Shown here: in pieces, positions 36,217-44,969 of the stretch | Numbering within the stretch: position 1 is the stretch's first letter | How the letters are laid out: every line of letters begins with the position of its first letter | Assembly (NCBI GenBank): GCA_963747535.1 | Contig: CAVVFX010000006.1 | Location: 62,001 to 126,000 of the forward strand | Direction of reading: 5' to 3' | Length of the DNA stretch: 64,000 bases | Source: CAVVFX01 sp963747535 | GTDB lineage: Bacteria; Acidobacteriota; Terriglobia; Bryobacterales; Bryobacteraceae | Translations under genes and position numbers: made by a program | The notes under the pieces: generated by a model | Told to the model about the DNA's origin: nothing | Database searches by the model: none | The model's input: only the letters and a program-made list of their open reading frames with translations

Positions 36217-36268
36217 TTTGCGGATTAAAAGCACAGAGTGAAGCGGTAGTGGCAAGATTCGGCGGCTT

Positions 36269-36311
36269 CGCAGCCGGGGCAGACCACAAAAAACGATGGT
36301 CTACCCTACGG
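36269..36311 (+). repeat. R2 hairpin repeat, copy 3
   Basis: CGCAGCC, then GGGCAGACCA (36277-36286), a 10-nt loop CAAAAAACGA, then TGGTCTACCC (36297-36306; one mismatch) and TACGG. It occupies the 178 bp between the carboxyltransferase and AtuA genes, which have the same orientation. The homology with the copy at 38789 continues beyond the hairpin (ACGGTTTG, then G/C-rich, then a TACGA box). Confidence 0.75.
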
Positions 36312-36394
36312 TTTGCGGCGAGGGCGCGCTGCGTTACGAAATCTTGGTTGGTTTGCGCGTCGAGCCAAAGCGGTTGCTTCGCAGCGGGGCACTC

Positions 36395-37729
36395 ATGATC
36401 CGGATAGCCAATGGGCAAGGCTTTTGGGGCGATTGGCTGGAGGCTCCGGTTCGTCTCGTGGAACAAGGCCCACTCGACTACCTCGCCCTGGACTATCTCG
36501 CCGAGGTCACTATGTCGATTCTGCAGAAGCAGCGGCAGGCAGACGCCAATCTCGGTTACGCTCGCGACTTCCCTCCGTTGATCGAACGAATCGCCAAACA
36601 AATCCGGCATAAACACATCAAGGTCATTGCCAATGCCGGAGGAGTGAACCCCGTGGCCTGCGCCCGCGAGGTTCTGCGCCTCGCTCCGGGACTGAAAGTC
36701 GCGGTGGTCCTGGGCGACGACGTCCTCCACCGTCTCGACGAATTCCTGGCCAAAGACTACGAGATGCGCGACCTGGATACCCACCAGCCCCTAACCTCCA
36801 TTCGCACGTCGATCCTGGCAGCCAATGCCTATATCGGAGCGTTTCCGCTGGCCCAGGCACTCGGCACGGGAGCCGATATCGTGATTACCGGCCGTTGTAC
36901 CGATCCGGCCCTCACGCTGGCGCCCATGATCCACCGCTTCGGCTGGGGCCCCGAGGAGTACGACAAGCTGGCAGCCGGAACTATCGCCGGCCATATCATC
37001 GAATGCGGTACGCAATGTACCGGAGGCAATTGTCAGGTCGGCTGGCAGAATCTGCCGGATCCGGACAACATCGGCTATCCCATCGTCGAAGCCCATGCCG
37101 ACGGCTCGTTTGTCGTCACCAAGCATCCCGGCACCGGCGGGCGCGTCGATTCCGACATCGTCAAAGAGCAGCTTCTCTACGAGTTGGGCGACCCGCGAAA
37201 CTATATCAATCCGGATTGCGTCGCTGACTTCACGTCGATCCAACTGGCCGACATCGCACCGGATCATGTCCGTGTTTCAGGTATTCGCGGCCGGACGCGG
37301 CCTCGCGACATCAAGCTTTCCATTGCCTACGCGAACGGCTGGAAAGCCATCGGGACGCTGGTCTACAGTTGGCCGCAGGCGCTCGAAAAGGCCCGTATAG
37401 CGGACGCCATCGTGCGGAAGCGGCTGGCCTCGCTGGGTCTCCAGTTCGACGAAATCCACACCGAATATTTCGGCGTGAATGCGGTGCTGGGTCCGGCCGC
37501 GCCCAAAGTGCCCGATCCGCCGGAAGTGCAGATTCGTATCGGCGTGCGGGGGCAGGATCGCAAAGCAGTCGACCGGTTTACCCGCGAAATGATCCCGCTG
37601 GTGCTGAGCGGTCCGCCGGGCGGGACTGGTTATGGAGAAGGCCGGCCTAAGGTTCGCGAGGTGGTTTCGTACTGGGGCGCGCTGGTGCCGCAGGAGGAGA
37701 TTCAAACTCGCGTGGAGGTGGTGTCGTGA
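36395..37729 (+). CDS. AtuA family protein, N-terminal (DUF1446) part as a separate gene
   Basis: 444 residues from the ATG at 36395; the frame extends back to 36296 but that part runs through repeat R2 and is not conserved. MIRIANGQGFWGDWLEAPVRLVEQGPLDYLALDYLAEVTM is the standard AtuA opening (split here only by reading), and NAGGVNPVACAREVL, DIVITGRCTDPALTLAP and GGNCQVGWQNLPD follow. AtuA is required for growth on citronellol and related terpenoids in Pseudomonas, but its reaction is not established. Many homologues are about 590 residues with a second ferredoxin-fold domain; here that domain is the next gene. Confidence 0.87.
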   Translation: MIRIANGQGFWGDWLEAPVRLVEQGPLDYLALDYLAEVTMSILQKQRQADANLGYARDFPPLIERIAKQIRHKHIKVIANAGGVNPVACAREVLRLAPGLKVAVVLGDDVLHRLDEFLAKDYEMRDLDTHQPLTSIRTSILAANAYIGAFPLAQALGTGADIVITGRCTDPALTLAPMIHRFGWGPEEYDKLAAGTIAGHIIECGTQCTGGNCQVGWQNLPDPDNIGYPIVEAHADGSFVVTKHPGTGGRVDSDIVKEQLLYELGDPRNYINPDCVADFTSIQLADIAPDHVRVSGIRGRTRPRDIKLSIAYANGWKAIGTLVYSWPQALEKARIADAIVRKRLASLGLQFDEIHTEYFGVNAVLGPAAPKVPDPPEVQIRIGVRGQDRKAVDRFTREMIPLVLSGPPGGTGYGEGRPKVREVVSYWGALVPQEEIQTRVEVVS

Positions 37730-38037
37730 GAGTTCGACTGGCGGAAATCGCCCACACCCGGTCAGGCGACAAGGGCGACATGTCGAATATCGGTGTTATT
37801 GCCTGGCACATGGAGGATTATCCGGTGCTGGTCCGCGAGGTTACGGCCGAGCGCGTGAAAGCCCACTTTGGAGAAATGGTGAAGGGCCCGGTCGAGCGCT
37901 TTGAACTGCCCAATCTGGGAGCCCTGAACTTCTTACTGCACGAGGCCCTGGACGGAGGAGGCACCCTTTCCCTCCGGATCGACGCCCAAGGCAAGAACAT
38001 GGGTTCAGCTCTGCTGGGGATGGAGATCAATGTCTGA
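37726..38037 (+). CDS. AtuA-associated small protein (ferredoxin-fold domain)
   Basis: 103 residues from a GTG that overlaps the AtuA stop (GTGA). VRLAEIAHTRSGDKGDMSNI is the strongly conserved start of the domain found fused to the C-terminus of longer AtuA proteins, and the end SLRIDAQGKNMGSALLGMEI also fits. It therefore probably works in complex with the preceding AtuA protein. Its end overlaps the enoyl-CoA hydratase gene by 8 nt, so the three are a tight operon. Confidence 0.82.
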   Translation: MRVRLAEIAHTRSGDKGDMSNIGVIAWHMEDYPVLVREVTAERVKAHFGEMVKGPVERFELPNLGALNFLLHEALDGGGTLSLRIDAQGKNMGSALLGMEINV

Positions 38038-38764
38038 AGTGCTGGAAATCCGCCAGGAAAAACGACTCCTCCGCCTGACGCTCAACCGTCCGGAAAAGCG
38101 CAACGCCCTTAATCTTTCTTTATGCCGGGAATTGGTAGAGGCACTGGAGCGGGCCGATGCCGACGCAACTGTCGGAGCAGTCCTCCTCACCGGCAGCGGT
38201 AAGGCGTTTTGCGCCGGGATGGACCTTTCCGAAGCCCTGCAAGCCGACCGTACGGAGCTGGACGATCTCCACGAGCGCCTTTTCACGGCCGGGTACCGTT
38301 TGCGGAAGCCGATCATCGCGGGAGTGCACGGTCCGGCTCTGGCAGGCGGCACTGGACTGGCGGCCAATGCCCACATCCTCATCGCCTCCGAAGACGCGAC
38401 CTTTGGCCTGACCGAGATCCGCATCGGGCTCTGGCCGATTCTCATCTTTCGAGCGATAAAAGCGGCAGTGGGAGAGCGGCGCGCGACCGAACTGGCCCTC
38501 ACGGGTCGTATTTTCGGCGGACGCGAGGCATTCAGCTTCGGGCTGGTCCACGAGGTGTCAGACGAGCCGTTGGCCCGAGCGGCCGAAATCGCGTTGCAAA
38601 TCAGTCAGGCGAGCGCGGGGGCCATCAGCCGCGGACTCGAATATGTCAACCGGACGAGGGATAAGTCTTGGGATGATGCCGGCCGTATCGGGTGGGAGAT
38701 TCGCCGTGAAGCGATGTCTTCTCCAGATTTTGCGGAAGGGGTACGAGCATTTTTGAAGAGGTAA
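38030..38764 (+). CDS. Enoyl-CoA hydratase/isomerase family protein (AtuE/LiuC-like)
   Basis: 244 residues, crotonase fold. LNRPEKRNALNLSL is the N-terminal signature, GKAFCAGMDLSEAL the first oxyanion-hole strand, and AGVHGPALAGGTGLAANAHI the second. The first catalytic Glu of classical hydratases is replaced in the GGTGLA turn, while the second is present in FGLTEIRIGLWP; this pattern is seen in methylglutaconyl-CoA and isohexenylglutaconyl-CoA hydratases. It would act after the carboxylase in leucine or terpenoid catabolism. It overlaps the preceding gene by 8 nt. Confidence 0.86.
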   Translation: MSEVLEIRQEKRLLRLTLNRPEKRNALNLSLCRELVEALERADADATVGAVLLTGSGKAFCAGMDLSEALQADRTELDDLHERLFTAGYRLRKPIIAGVHGPALAGGTGLAANAHILIASEDATFGLTEIRIGLWPILIFRAIKAAVGERRATELALTGRIFGGREAFSFGLVHEVSDEPLARAAEIALQISQASAGAISRGLEYVNRTRDKSWDDAGRIGWEIRREAMSSPDFAEGVRAFLKR

Positions 38765-38788
38765 AGGTATTGACTGGAGCGGCTGCTG

Positions 38789-38832
38789 CGCAGCCGGGGC
38801 AGACCACAAAAAAACGATGGTCTGCCCTACGG
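38789..38832 (+). repeat. R2 hairpin repeat, copy 4
   Basis: A near-consensus copy: GGGCAGACCA (38797-38806), loop CAAAAAAACGA (11 nt), TGGTCTGCCC (38818-38827), a perfect 10-bp stem, flanked by CGCAGCC and TACGG. It lies in the 229 bp between the enoyl-CoA hydratase and smc genes. Confidence 0.8.
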
Positions 38833-38993
38833 TTTGGGTTGCGCGCGGGCTGTGATACGAGTAAGCGAGGCCCAACATATGGTGGTACGAACTACAATCC
38901 TTCTAAACTTTGTGGGCTGGTCCCTTTACTTTTGTCGAAAACGCGGCTAGTATGGAAAACGGTCCTCCCCCGAGCACAAAGAGGTTTTGAACA

Positions 38994-41900
38994 GTGCTTA
39001 GACTGAAAAGAGTAGAACTCCAAGGATTCAAATCCTTTTGTGACAAGACTGAGCTGCGCTTTAACGGCAGCGGTATCGCGGCGGTAGTCGGCCCGAACGG
39101 GTGCGGCAAGTCCAACCTGAGCGATGCCATCAGTTGGGTCCTCGGCGAACAATCCGCGCGCAGTCTCCGTGGTACGCGCATGGAGGACGTGATTTTTGCC
39201 GGCACGCGTAACCGGAAGCCGGTCGGGATGGCGAGCGTCACCATGACGCTGGTGAATCCGCGGATCGACCCGACCATCACGCCGGACACTCCGGTGGAAG
39301 TCAAGATCGTCGACGTGCCTGAGGAAGTGGCTAACGGCAATGGTACCAATGGTCACCATGCTAACGGTCCTCAAAACGGCCACGCCAACGGGTACCAGAA
39401 TGGACACGCCAACGGGGTCATCGCTGCGGCGGTGAATGGCGAGGCTAACGGCCACGACATCTCCCGCGGCCCCGTAACCATCGGCATCAACCGCCCGGGA
39501 GAAATCACCATCACCCGCCGCCTGTACCGGTCGGGGGAGAGCGAATACCTGATCGATGGGCACACTGCCCGCCTGCGCGACATCCAGGAGCTGTTCATGG
39601 GCTCCGGACTCGGACCGGAAAGCTACGCCATCATCGAACAGGGACGCATCGGCCAGATTCTCAGCTCGAAACCGCAGGACCGCCGCGCCATCATCGAAGA
39701 GGCGGCCGGCATCACCAAGTTCAAGACCAAGAAACGTCTGGCGGAAGGCCGGCTCGAGTCTGCGCGGCAAAACCTGGCCCGCGTGTTCGACATCCTCGAA
39801 GAAGTCACCCGCCAGGTGAATTCCCTGAAGCGGCAGGCCTCCAAGGCGCGCCGCTACGGCGAGCTGAAACTGGACCTGGACGCGCGTTTACGCACGGTTC
39901 TCGCCAGCCGGCACAAGCTGCTGGCCACCGAAATCGAGAAGACTGCGACCGATCTGGAGGCCGTCTCGACTGAATTGAAGCAGGCGACCGAAGCGGTCGA
40001 GCTGAGCGAAGCCGAGCGCAAGCAGGTCCAGGCTGCCTGCTACGACGTCGAAGCCCGTCTGACCGAAGCCCGCCGGCAGCTCGCCGAGCTGAACGTGGAA
40101 TCGGAGCGGACCCGCGGTAAGCTGGAAGCCCATGTACGCGAAAGCGCGACCATCGAGCAGCGCATGTCGCAGGGCGAGGTGGAAGTTCAGAGCTTGCAGG
40201 GCCGCATTGAAGCCTGCGGTGTCGAGCGGGAAACTCTCGGGGGCACCGTCAGCGAGTTGGAAGAAGGGATCAGCGTAACGCGTGCCGAGCTTCTCGAAAA
40301 GAACCAGGTGCGGGAGCAGTTGCAGGCGCGGGTACGCGAACATGAGCGCACCATCGAGCAGGAGCGCATGCTGGTGCTCCGGCTGCTGGGCGAAACCTCC
40401 AATCTGAAGAACCAGCTTGCCCAGATGGACGAGTTTCTGGCCGGAATCGCACGGGAGACCGGCCGCGTGAATCGCGAAGAGCAGGCTGCGGCGGCGGAAA
40501 TCGAGCGCCTGGCCGGACTTCGGGCCCGGGTTTCCGAGAACATGACTCAGCGCCAGATGGAGCTGGAAACGGTCACCGGCGAGCGGCACAAGACCGAGAG
40601 TGATCTCGCGTCACAACGTAAGACGGCAGCCGATCTGCGTAACGAGGCCGATCAGATCCGGCGCGACTGCTCCCATCTGCAGGCGCGTAAGGAATCCATC
40701 GAGAACGTGCTTTCGCACCACTCCTATACGGGTGAGTCGGTGAAGAAGCTGCTGGCCGCGCTGGAGCAGGGTAGGGCGGGGGACTTCAAACCTCATGGCC
40801 TGCTCGCCGACTTCATCGAGGTCGATACGGCGTACGAACGCGCGGCCGAAGAGTTTTTGCAGGACGAATTGGAATATGTGGTGGTGGGTGTATGGGAGGA
40901 TGCGGAGCGCGGGATGCAGTTACTTCGCAGCGACCTGGAGGGACGCGCCACGTTCCTGGTCGAATCCAATGCTGTAACCGCGCTTCCATCGATGGGGCAG
41001 GCGTTGGGGGAAACCCCGGGCCTGCCCCGGCTGGCTGACCATGTGCGCATGACCAACGGCCTGAGCCAGGGCGCAGCCAACCTCCTGCCCAAACTGTCGC
41101 GCTGCTTCATCGCGGAATCGCCTCAACAGGCGCGCGAACTCAGTACCCAACATCCGGATCTCTATTTCCTGCTCGACGATGGCCAGTTCTACCGGGGCCA
41201 GACTCTCGGCGGCGGACGTAAAAAGGCGAGCGGTCCGCTGGCTTTGAAGCGCGAGGCCCGCGAACTGGGGCGTAAGCTGCTCGAGCGCGAAGGCGAACTT
41301 GAATTGAAGGTTTACGACCTGGAGCGGATTAACGGGGAGATCGTGCAGCTCGAGGCCGAACTGGAGCGTCTGCGCGCCCTGCAGCAAGCGCGCGAAAAGG
41401 ACGCCCTGGCCCTCGATCACGAGATGCGCAAGCTGGCTGAGGAGTCGAATCGGGCGAATTCCCGGGTTTCCGTGGCCCGCCTGGAACTCGAGCGCCTGAC
41501 TCGCGAACAGCAGCGCGCCGTAGAGCAGCGGGACCGCAACCGCGCCGTGGTCGCGCAAAAGGAAGAGGAGCGCGCCAATCGTGAAGCGGCGCTCGAGGCG
41601 TTGCGCCAGGCAAGTGAAGAAATCGAGGGCGAAGCCGCGCAGGCAGCCGAGTCCCATTCAGCGCTGCGAGCCCAACTGGCTGCGCTCGAAGAACGCTACC
41701 GCGCGGCCAAGTCGGCTCTGGGACGTCTCGACCAGCAGCATCGCGATATGACGGCGCGCCGCCAGGAGGTTGGTCGCGAAATCGAGCGGTTAGGGGAACA
41801 CCGCTCCCGCCTTCTGGCAGAAAATATTGAGCTGGATAAGAAATCCGGTCGACTGGCGGAAGCCGTAGTTGCCATAGAGTCCGCAGTGTTGAAGCTGAGC

Positions 41901-42821
41901 GCGGAAGAGACGGAGGGGCGCTCAGCACTCCAGACTGCGGACGCGGGGCTAAAGGATCTCCGGGCGACTATCGAGGCGCTGCATACCCGCCGTTCCGAGA
42001 TCGAGGTCGACCTGGTTCGCCGGGAAACCGAACTGAAATACCTCGACGAAACCAGCCGCAAAGAGCTAGGCTGCGGACTTGCGGATCTGGTCGCGCAGAC
42101 AGGCGACTCCGTAGCCCAGACTTCAGTCTGTCTCCTCGAGGGTGAAGCCCTGGAAGAAGCCGAGCGCGCCTACCAAGAAGTTAAGAGTAAGATAGAGGCC
42201 CTAGGTCCGATCAACCCCGAGGCCTTGGCGGAATTCGAGGACGCCCAGCAACGGCACGACTTCCTTACCGCCCAGCGCCAGGACCTGCTCGATTCCATTC
42301 GGGACACCGAGCAGGCCATCCAGGAGATCGACCGCGTCTCGAAGACTCGCTTCAACGAAGCCTTCGAGGCGGTGAACGTCTATTTCCGTGAGACGTTTCA
42401 GACGCTGTTCGGCGGCGGCATGGGCGAAATGCGCCTGACCGATGAAAACAATGCCGGAGAGTCGGGGATCGAAATCATTGCTTCGCCCCCGGGCAAGAAG
42501 CTGCAGAACGTCCTGCTGCTCTCGGGTGGAGAGAAGGCCTTAGCGGCGTTGTCGCTGCTGATGGCGATCTTCCGCTACCAGCCCAGTCCCTTCTGCATTT
42601 TGGACGAAGTGGACGCGCCGCTCGACGAGGCCAACATTCTGCGCCTCACCAAACTGTTGAAGGAGATGTCGGAGAATACGCAGTTCATTATGATTACCCA
42701 CTCCAAGAAGACCATGGAGTCGGCGCAGGCCATGTACGGAGTGACCATGCAGGAAGCTGGTGTGTCGAAGCTGGTATCCGTGCGGTTCGGGGCCCAGCCG
42801 GAGCGTGCGGCCGTCGCGTGA
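38994..42821 (+). CDS. smc: Chromosome segregation ATPase SMC with an Asn-Gly-His repeat insert in the head
   Basis: 1275 residues from a GTG start. Walker A is VVGPNGCGKSN (near 31-41). The N-terminal head is interrupted after VTMTLVNPR (about residue 88) and resumes at EITITRRLYRSGESEYLIDG (about 170); the 70-odd extra residues hold repeated NGHANG units. Coiled coils follow from about 220 to 515 and 690 to 1080 around a hinge (LLADFIEVDTAYERAAEEFL). The ABC signature LLSGGEKALAALSLL and Walker B FCILDEVDAPLDEANI close the head. It compacts and segregates chromosomes with ScpA/ScpB, which are not in the window. It converges with mreBCD. Confidence 0.95.
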   Translation: MLRLKRVELQGFKSFCDKTELRFNGSGIAAVVGPNGCGKSNLSDAISWVLGEQSARSLRGTRMEDVIFAGTRNRKPVGMASVTMTLVNPRIDPTITPDTPVEVKIVDVPEEVANGNGTNGHHANGPQNGHANGYQNGHANGVIAAAVNGEANGHDISRGPVTIGINRPGEITITRRLYRSGESEYLIDGHTARLRDIQELFMGSGLGPESYAIIEQGRIGQILSSKPQDRRAIIEEAAGITKFKTKKRLAEGRLESARQNLARVFDILEEVTRQVNSLKRQASKARRYGELKLDLDARLRTVLASRHKLLATEIEKTATDLEAVSTELKQATEAVELSEAERKQVQAACYDVEARLTEARRQLAELNVESERTRGKLEAHVRESATIEQRMSQGEVEVQSLQGRIEACGVERETLGGTVSELEEGISVTRAELLEKNQVREQLQARVREHERTIEQERMLVLRLLGETSNLKNQLAQMDEFLAGIARETGRVNREEQAAAAEIERLAGLRARVSENMTQRQMELETVTGERHKTESDLASQRKTAADLRNEADQIRRDCSHLQARKESIENVLSHHSYTGESVKKLLAALEQGRAGDFKPHGLLADFIEVDTAYERAAEEFLQDELEYVVVGVWEDAERGMQLLRSDLEGRATFLVESNAVTALPSMGQALGETPGLPRLADHVRMTNGLSQGAANLLPKLSRCFIAESPQQARELSTQHPDLYFLLDDGQFYRGQTLGGGRKKASGPLALKREARELGRKLLEREGELELKVYDLERINGEIVQLEAELERLRALQQAREKDALALDHEMRKLAEESNRANSRVSVARLELERLTREQQRAVEQRDRNRAVVAQKEEERANREAALEALRQASEEIEGEAAQAAESHSALRAQLAALEERYRAAKSALGRLDQQHRDMTARRQEVGREIERLGEHRSRLLAENIELDKKSGRLAEAVVAIESAVLKLSAEETEGRSALQTADAGLKDLRATIEALHTRRSEIEVDLVRRETELKYLDETSRKELGCGLADLVAQTGDSVAQTSVCLLEGEALEEAERAYQEVKSKIEALGPINPEALAEFEDAQQRHDFLTAQRQDLLDSIRDTEQAIQEIDRVSKTRFNEAFEAVNVYFRETFQTLFGGGMGEMRLTDENNAGESGIEIIASPPGKKLQNVLLLSGGEKALAALSLLMAIFRYQPSPFCILDEVDAPLDEANILRLTKLLKEMSENTQFIMITHSKKTMESAQAMYGVTMQEAGVSKLVSVRFGAQPERAAVA

Positions 42822-43152
42822 CGCCGGTCTGGGCACCACCGGGCTGCAAAGCCTCCTGAGCCGGATGACATCCGGCTCGCGAGCTAACCGCCCAATGCCA
42901 CATAGGTTTCCCTTTTTGGGTCTGCTGCATAAACTGTGGGGCGGACGCCCGGTCCGCGACCGGCCCCCAGGCCGGCTTCGGTGTCTCTCGCACGTTGTTG
43001 ATCTCTCGACGCAGAGCGGGACGAGGGCGTCCCGCGCAGATCAAGGGATCTGCCCCACGCAATTTCCGCAGTATGCCGGTCTGTCAAAAACTATGTGGTA
43101 TTAGGCTAATAGCCTGCCCCACAAAGAGTTAGCAGGTCTTCAGAGCAAGTCC
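42822..43152. other. Hairpin-rich gap between convergent smc and mreD
   Basis: 331 bp without a gene. Besides the perfect stem at 42858-42878 it holds several G/C-rich palindromes: GCGGAC/GTCCGC, CCGGC/GCCGG and GGGACG/CGTCCC between about 42940 and 43040, and GCCTGCCCCAC near 43110, which resembles an R2 arm. It probably serves to end transcription from both sides; none has a T-tract. Confidence 0.5.
42858..42878. terminator. Perfect 9-bp stem-loop after smc
   Basis: GAGCCGGAT (42858-42866) pairs with ATCCGGCTC (42870-42878) around a 3-nt loop. It lies 37 bp after the smc stop in a convergent gap. The tight, perfect palindrome works on both strands, but no U-run follows, so termination is only likely. 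Confidence 0.5.
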
Positions 43153-43683
43153 TTATCGGTCTTCGCGCAGACGATCGAGAAAGTGATAGAGGAAGACGCC
43201 GACCACGGAGTTGAGTGCGGCGAGGATCGCGGTCTCGCGCCAGTCGAAAAGAAAAGCCTGCGCAAGGAGCGCGCGCGTCAGCACCCAGTACAGAAACTTC
43301 TGGAAGCAGAACAAGAGGAAGGTCAGGAGCATGCGAACGAAGGGCTGCTCGACGTCAATCCGCAGGCCGAATGAGGCGGCAAAATAGCCCACCAGGGTAT
43401 TGCAGATGCCGAACATGCCCAGCGGATTGTTGGAGAGAGAGTCCTGCGCCAGACCTACCAGGGCACCGATAAATAAACCCCGAATCTGCGAGCGGCGCAT
43501 GAGCGCGAAATAGATGACGACCATCAGGGGCAGTTCCAGGTAGCTCAGGAACGGCAGGAACAGTGGGACGTAGACCTGAAACAGGATCGCGAGGATGGGG
43601 ATGGCGAAGAACGCCCAGGGTTTGAAGCGGGAACTCTGCGCAGTCCGGTCGACTGCCAACTCTCGGTCGCTCGAATAGCTCAT
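43153..43683 (-). CDS. mreD: Rod shape-determining protein MreD
   Basis: 176 residues with about five TM helices starting near residue 24. Loops contain LPFLSYLELPLMVVIYFALM and GLVGLAQDSLSNNPLGMFG-type stretches; the latter, with Asp-Ser-Leu and Pro-Leu-Gly, is the recognisable MreD signature. It is an integral membrane part of the elongasome. Its start shares one base with the mreC stop (TGATG). Confidence 0.9.
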   Translation of the reverse strand: MSYSSDRELAVDRTAQSSRFKPWAFFAIPILAILFQVYVPLFLPFLSYLELPLMVVIYFALMRRSQIRGLFIGALVGLAQDSLSNNPLGMFGICNTLVGYFAASFGLRIDVEQPFVRMLLTFLLFCFQKFLYWVLTRALLAQAFLFDWRETAILAALNSVVGVFLYHFLDRLREDR

Positions 43684-44948
43684 CAGCGTGGGGCCGGCGC
43701 GGCTCCCGGACGGGGCGCGGCCGGCGAGGCCGGAGTCACGGGCCCTGGCGGGGGATTGCCCGGCGCACGATTAGCAGGGGGGGGGGCCACGGGCCGCCCG
43801 GCCTCTTCAGTGACATCCGTTTCCAGGACTTCACCGGGAGCCGCCTGCGGTGGTCCACCCGCTTCGGGCTTGGAACCCGGCTGAACTCCCGAGGGGGGAC
43901 CCGGTTTGGGCGCGTTCGGGTTCAACTTGATATTGAAGTCGATGGGCCGCGAACCCGACGGATTCACTCCAAATTTGTGGCCTTGCTGCTCACCGATCTC
44001 CTGGACCCTCTCCATAACCTTATCGGCGGTGGTCTGGAGCGGCCCCGCGGGCGTGGGGTTATCGGCTGCCTCCGGATGCGGATCCGGTCCGATGTAAACC
44101 TGTTTCGCGGGTACCTGGTATTCGGGCACGGGCTGATTCATGCCTTCGAGGATCACCAGCACGTCCTCGGGACTTTCTTCGAGGGCCGTGGGGGAAACGA
44201 AAATCTCTTTGACGGAACTCCCGTCGTGTACTGCAGTGACCTTACCTACAGGGATTCCTTGAGGAAACACGCGGTCATCGCCGGAGGTGAAGAATTCCTC
44301 GCCCATATCGACCTTCTGCTCGTTTTCAACGTAGTCGACCCGGCAGCGGCCGTACCCGAGACCCTTGAGGACGCCTCGAACGTGGTTCTTCTGCGAAATC
44401 ACGCCTGCCCCGAAGCCGGGGTCCGTCGCCAGCAGAACCTTCGAAGCGGTGGGGTACGCCGCCAGTACGTTGCCGACAATTCCGTCAGGCGTGACGACGC
44501 CCATACTCTTCTGCACCCCGGCGTTGGAGCCGCGATCGATAAAGACGATTTTGTTATTGGCGCCCGTGCCGGTGCCGATAATGCGCGCCGCCAGCATTCT
44601 GGAGGGGGAACGGGCAGAGAAGGCTTCCAGCGCCTTGGCGCGGTCCGCACTCGAGAGTTCGGTCTTGAGGAATTGATTTTCCAGCTTCAGCCGGCCCAAT
44701 TCCTCACGCATCTGCTTGTTTTCGGTGCGCACATCGCGCAGGGTGAAGTAGTTCTGGAAGAACCCCGAAACTCCGGACCGGACGTCTTCCACCACGGTTG
44801 CGATGGGGGTCACGGCGGTGACGGTCCAGACGCGGAAGAAGGGAACGTCTTTATTGCCCTTCACCTGGTAGGCCAGGAGAATAAGCTGCGCGAACAGCAC
44901 CAGGATCAAGGTGGTGAAGTTGCGGTAGCGATTGAACAGGTTCTCCAT
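43683..44948 (-). CDS. mreC: Rod shape-determining protein MreC with a long Pro/Ala-rich tail
   Basis: 421 residues. One N-terminal TM helix (about 11-28), a coiled coil (ENKQMREELGRLKLENQFLK, about 73-95) and the double beta-barrel domain (about 110-275: ARIIGTGTGANNKIVFIDRG, GVVTPDGIVGNVL, PQGIPVGKVTAV) are in normal order. The C-terminal 140 residues are extra compared with common MreC proteins: low-complexity, rich in Pro, Ala and Gly, and probably disordered in the periplasm. MreC links MreB to PBP2. It lies between mreB and mreD, 21 bp after mreB. Confidence 0.92.
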   Translation of the reverse strand: MENLFNRYRNFTTLILVLFAQLILLAYQVKGNKDVPFFRVWTVTAVTPIATVVEDVRSGVSGFFQNYFTLRDVRTENKQMREELGRLKLENQFLKTELSSADRAKALEAFSARSPSRMLAARIIGTGTGANNKIVFIDRGSNAGVQKSMGVVTPDGIVGNVLAAYPTASKVLLATDPGFGAGVISQKNHVRGVLKGLGYGRCRVDYVENEQKVDMGEEFFTSGDDRVFPQGIPVGKVTAVHDGSSVKEIFVSPTALEESPEDVLVILEGMNQPVPEYQVPAKQVYIGPDPHPEAADNPTPAGPLQTTADKVMERVQEIGEQQGHKFGVNPSGSRPIDFNIKLNPNAPKPGPPSGVQPGSKPEAGGPPQAAPGEVLETDVTEEAGRPVAPPPANRAPGNPPPGPVTPASPAAPRPGAAPAPR

Positions 44949-44969
44949 AGCGAACCGGGTTGGATTGGA

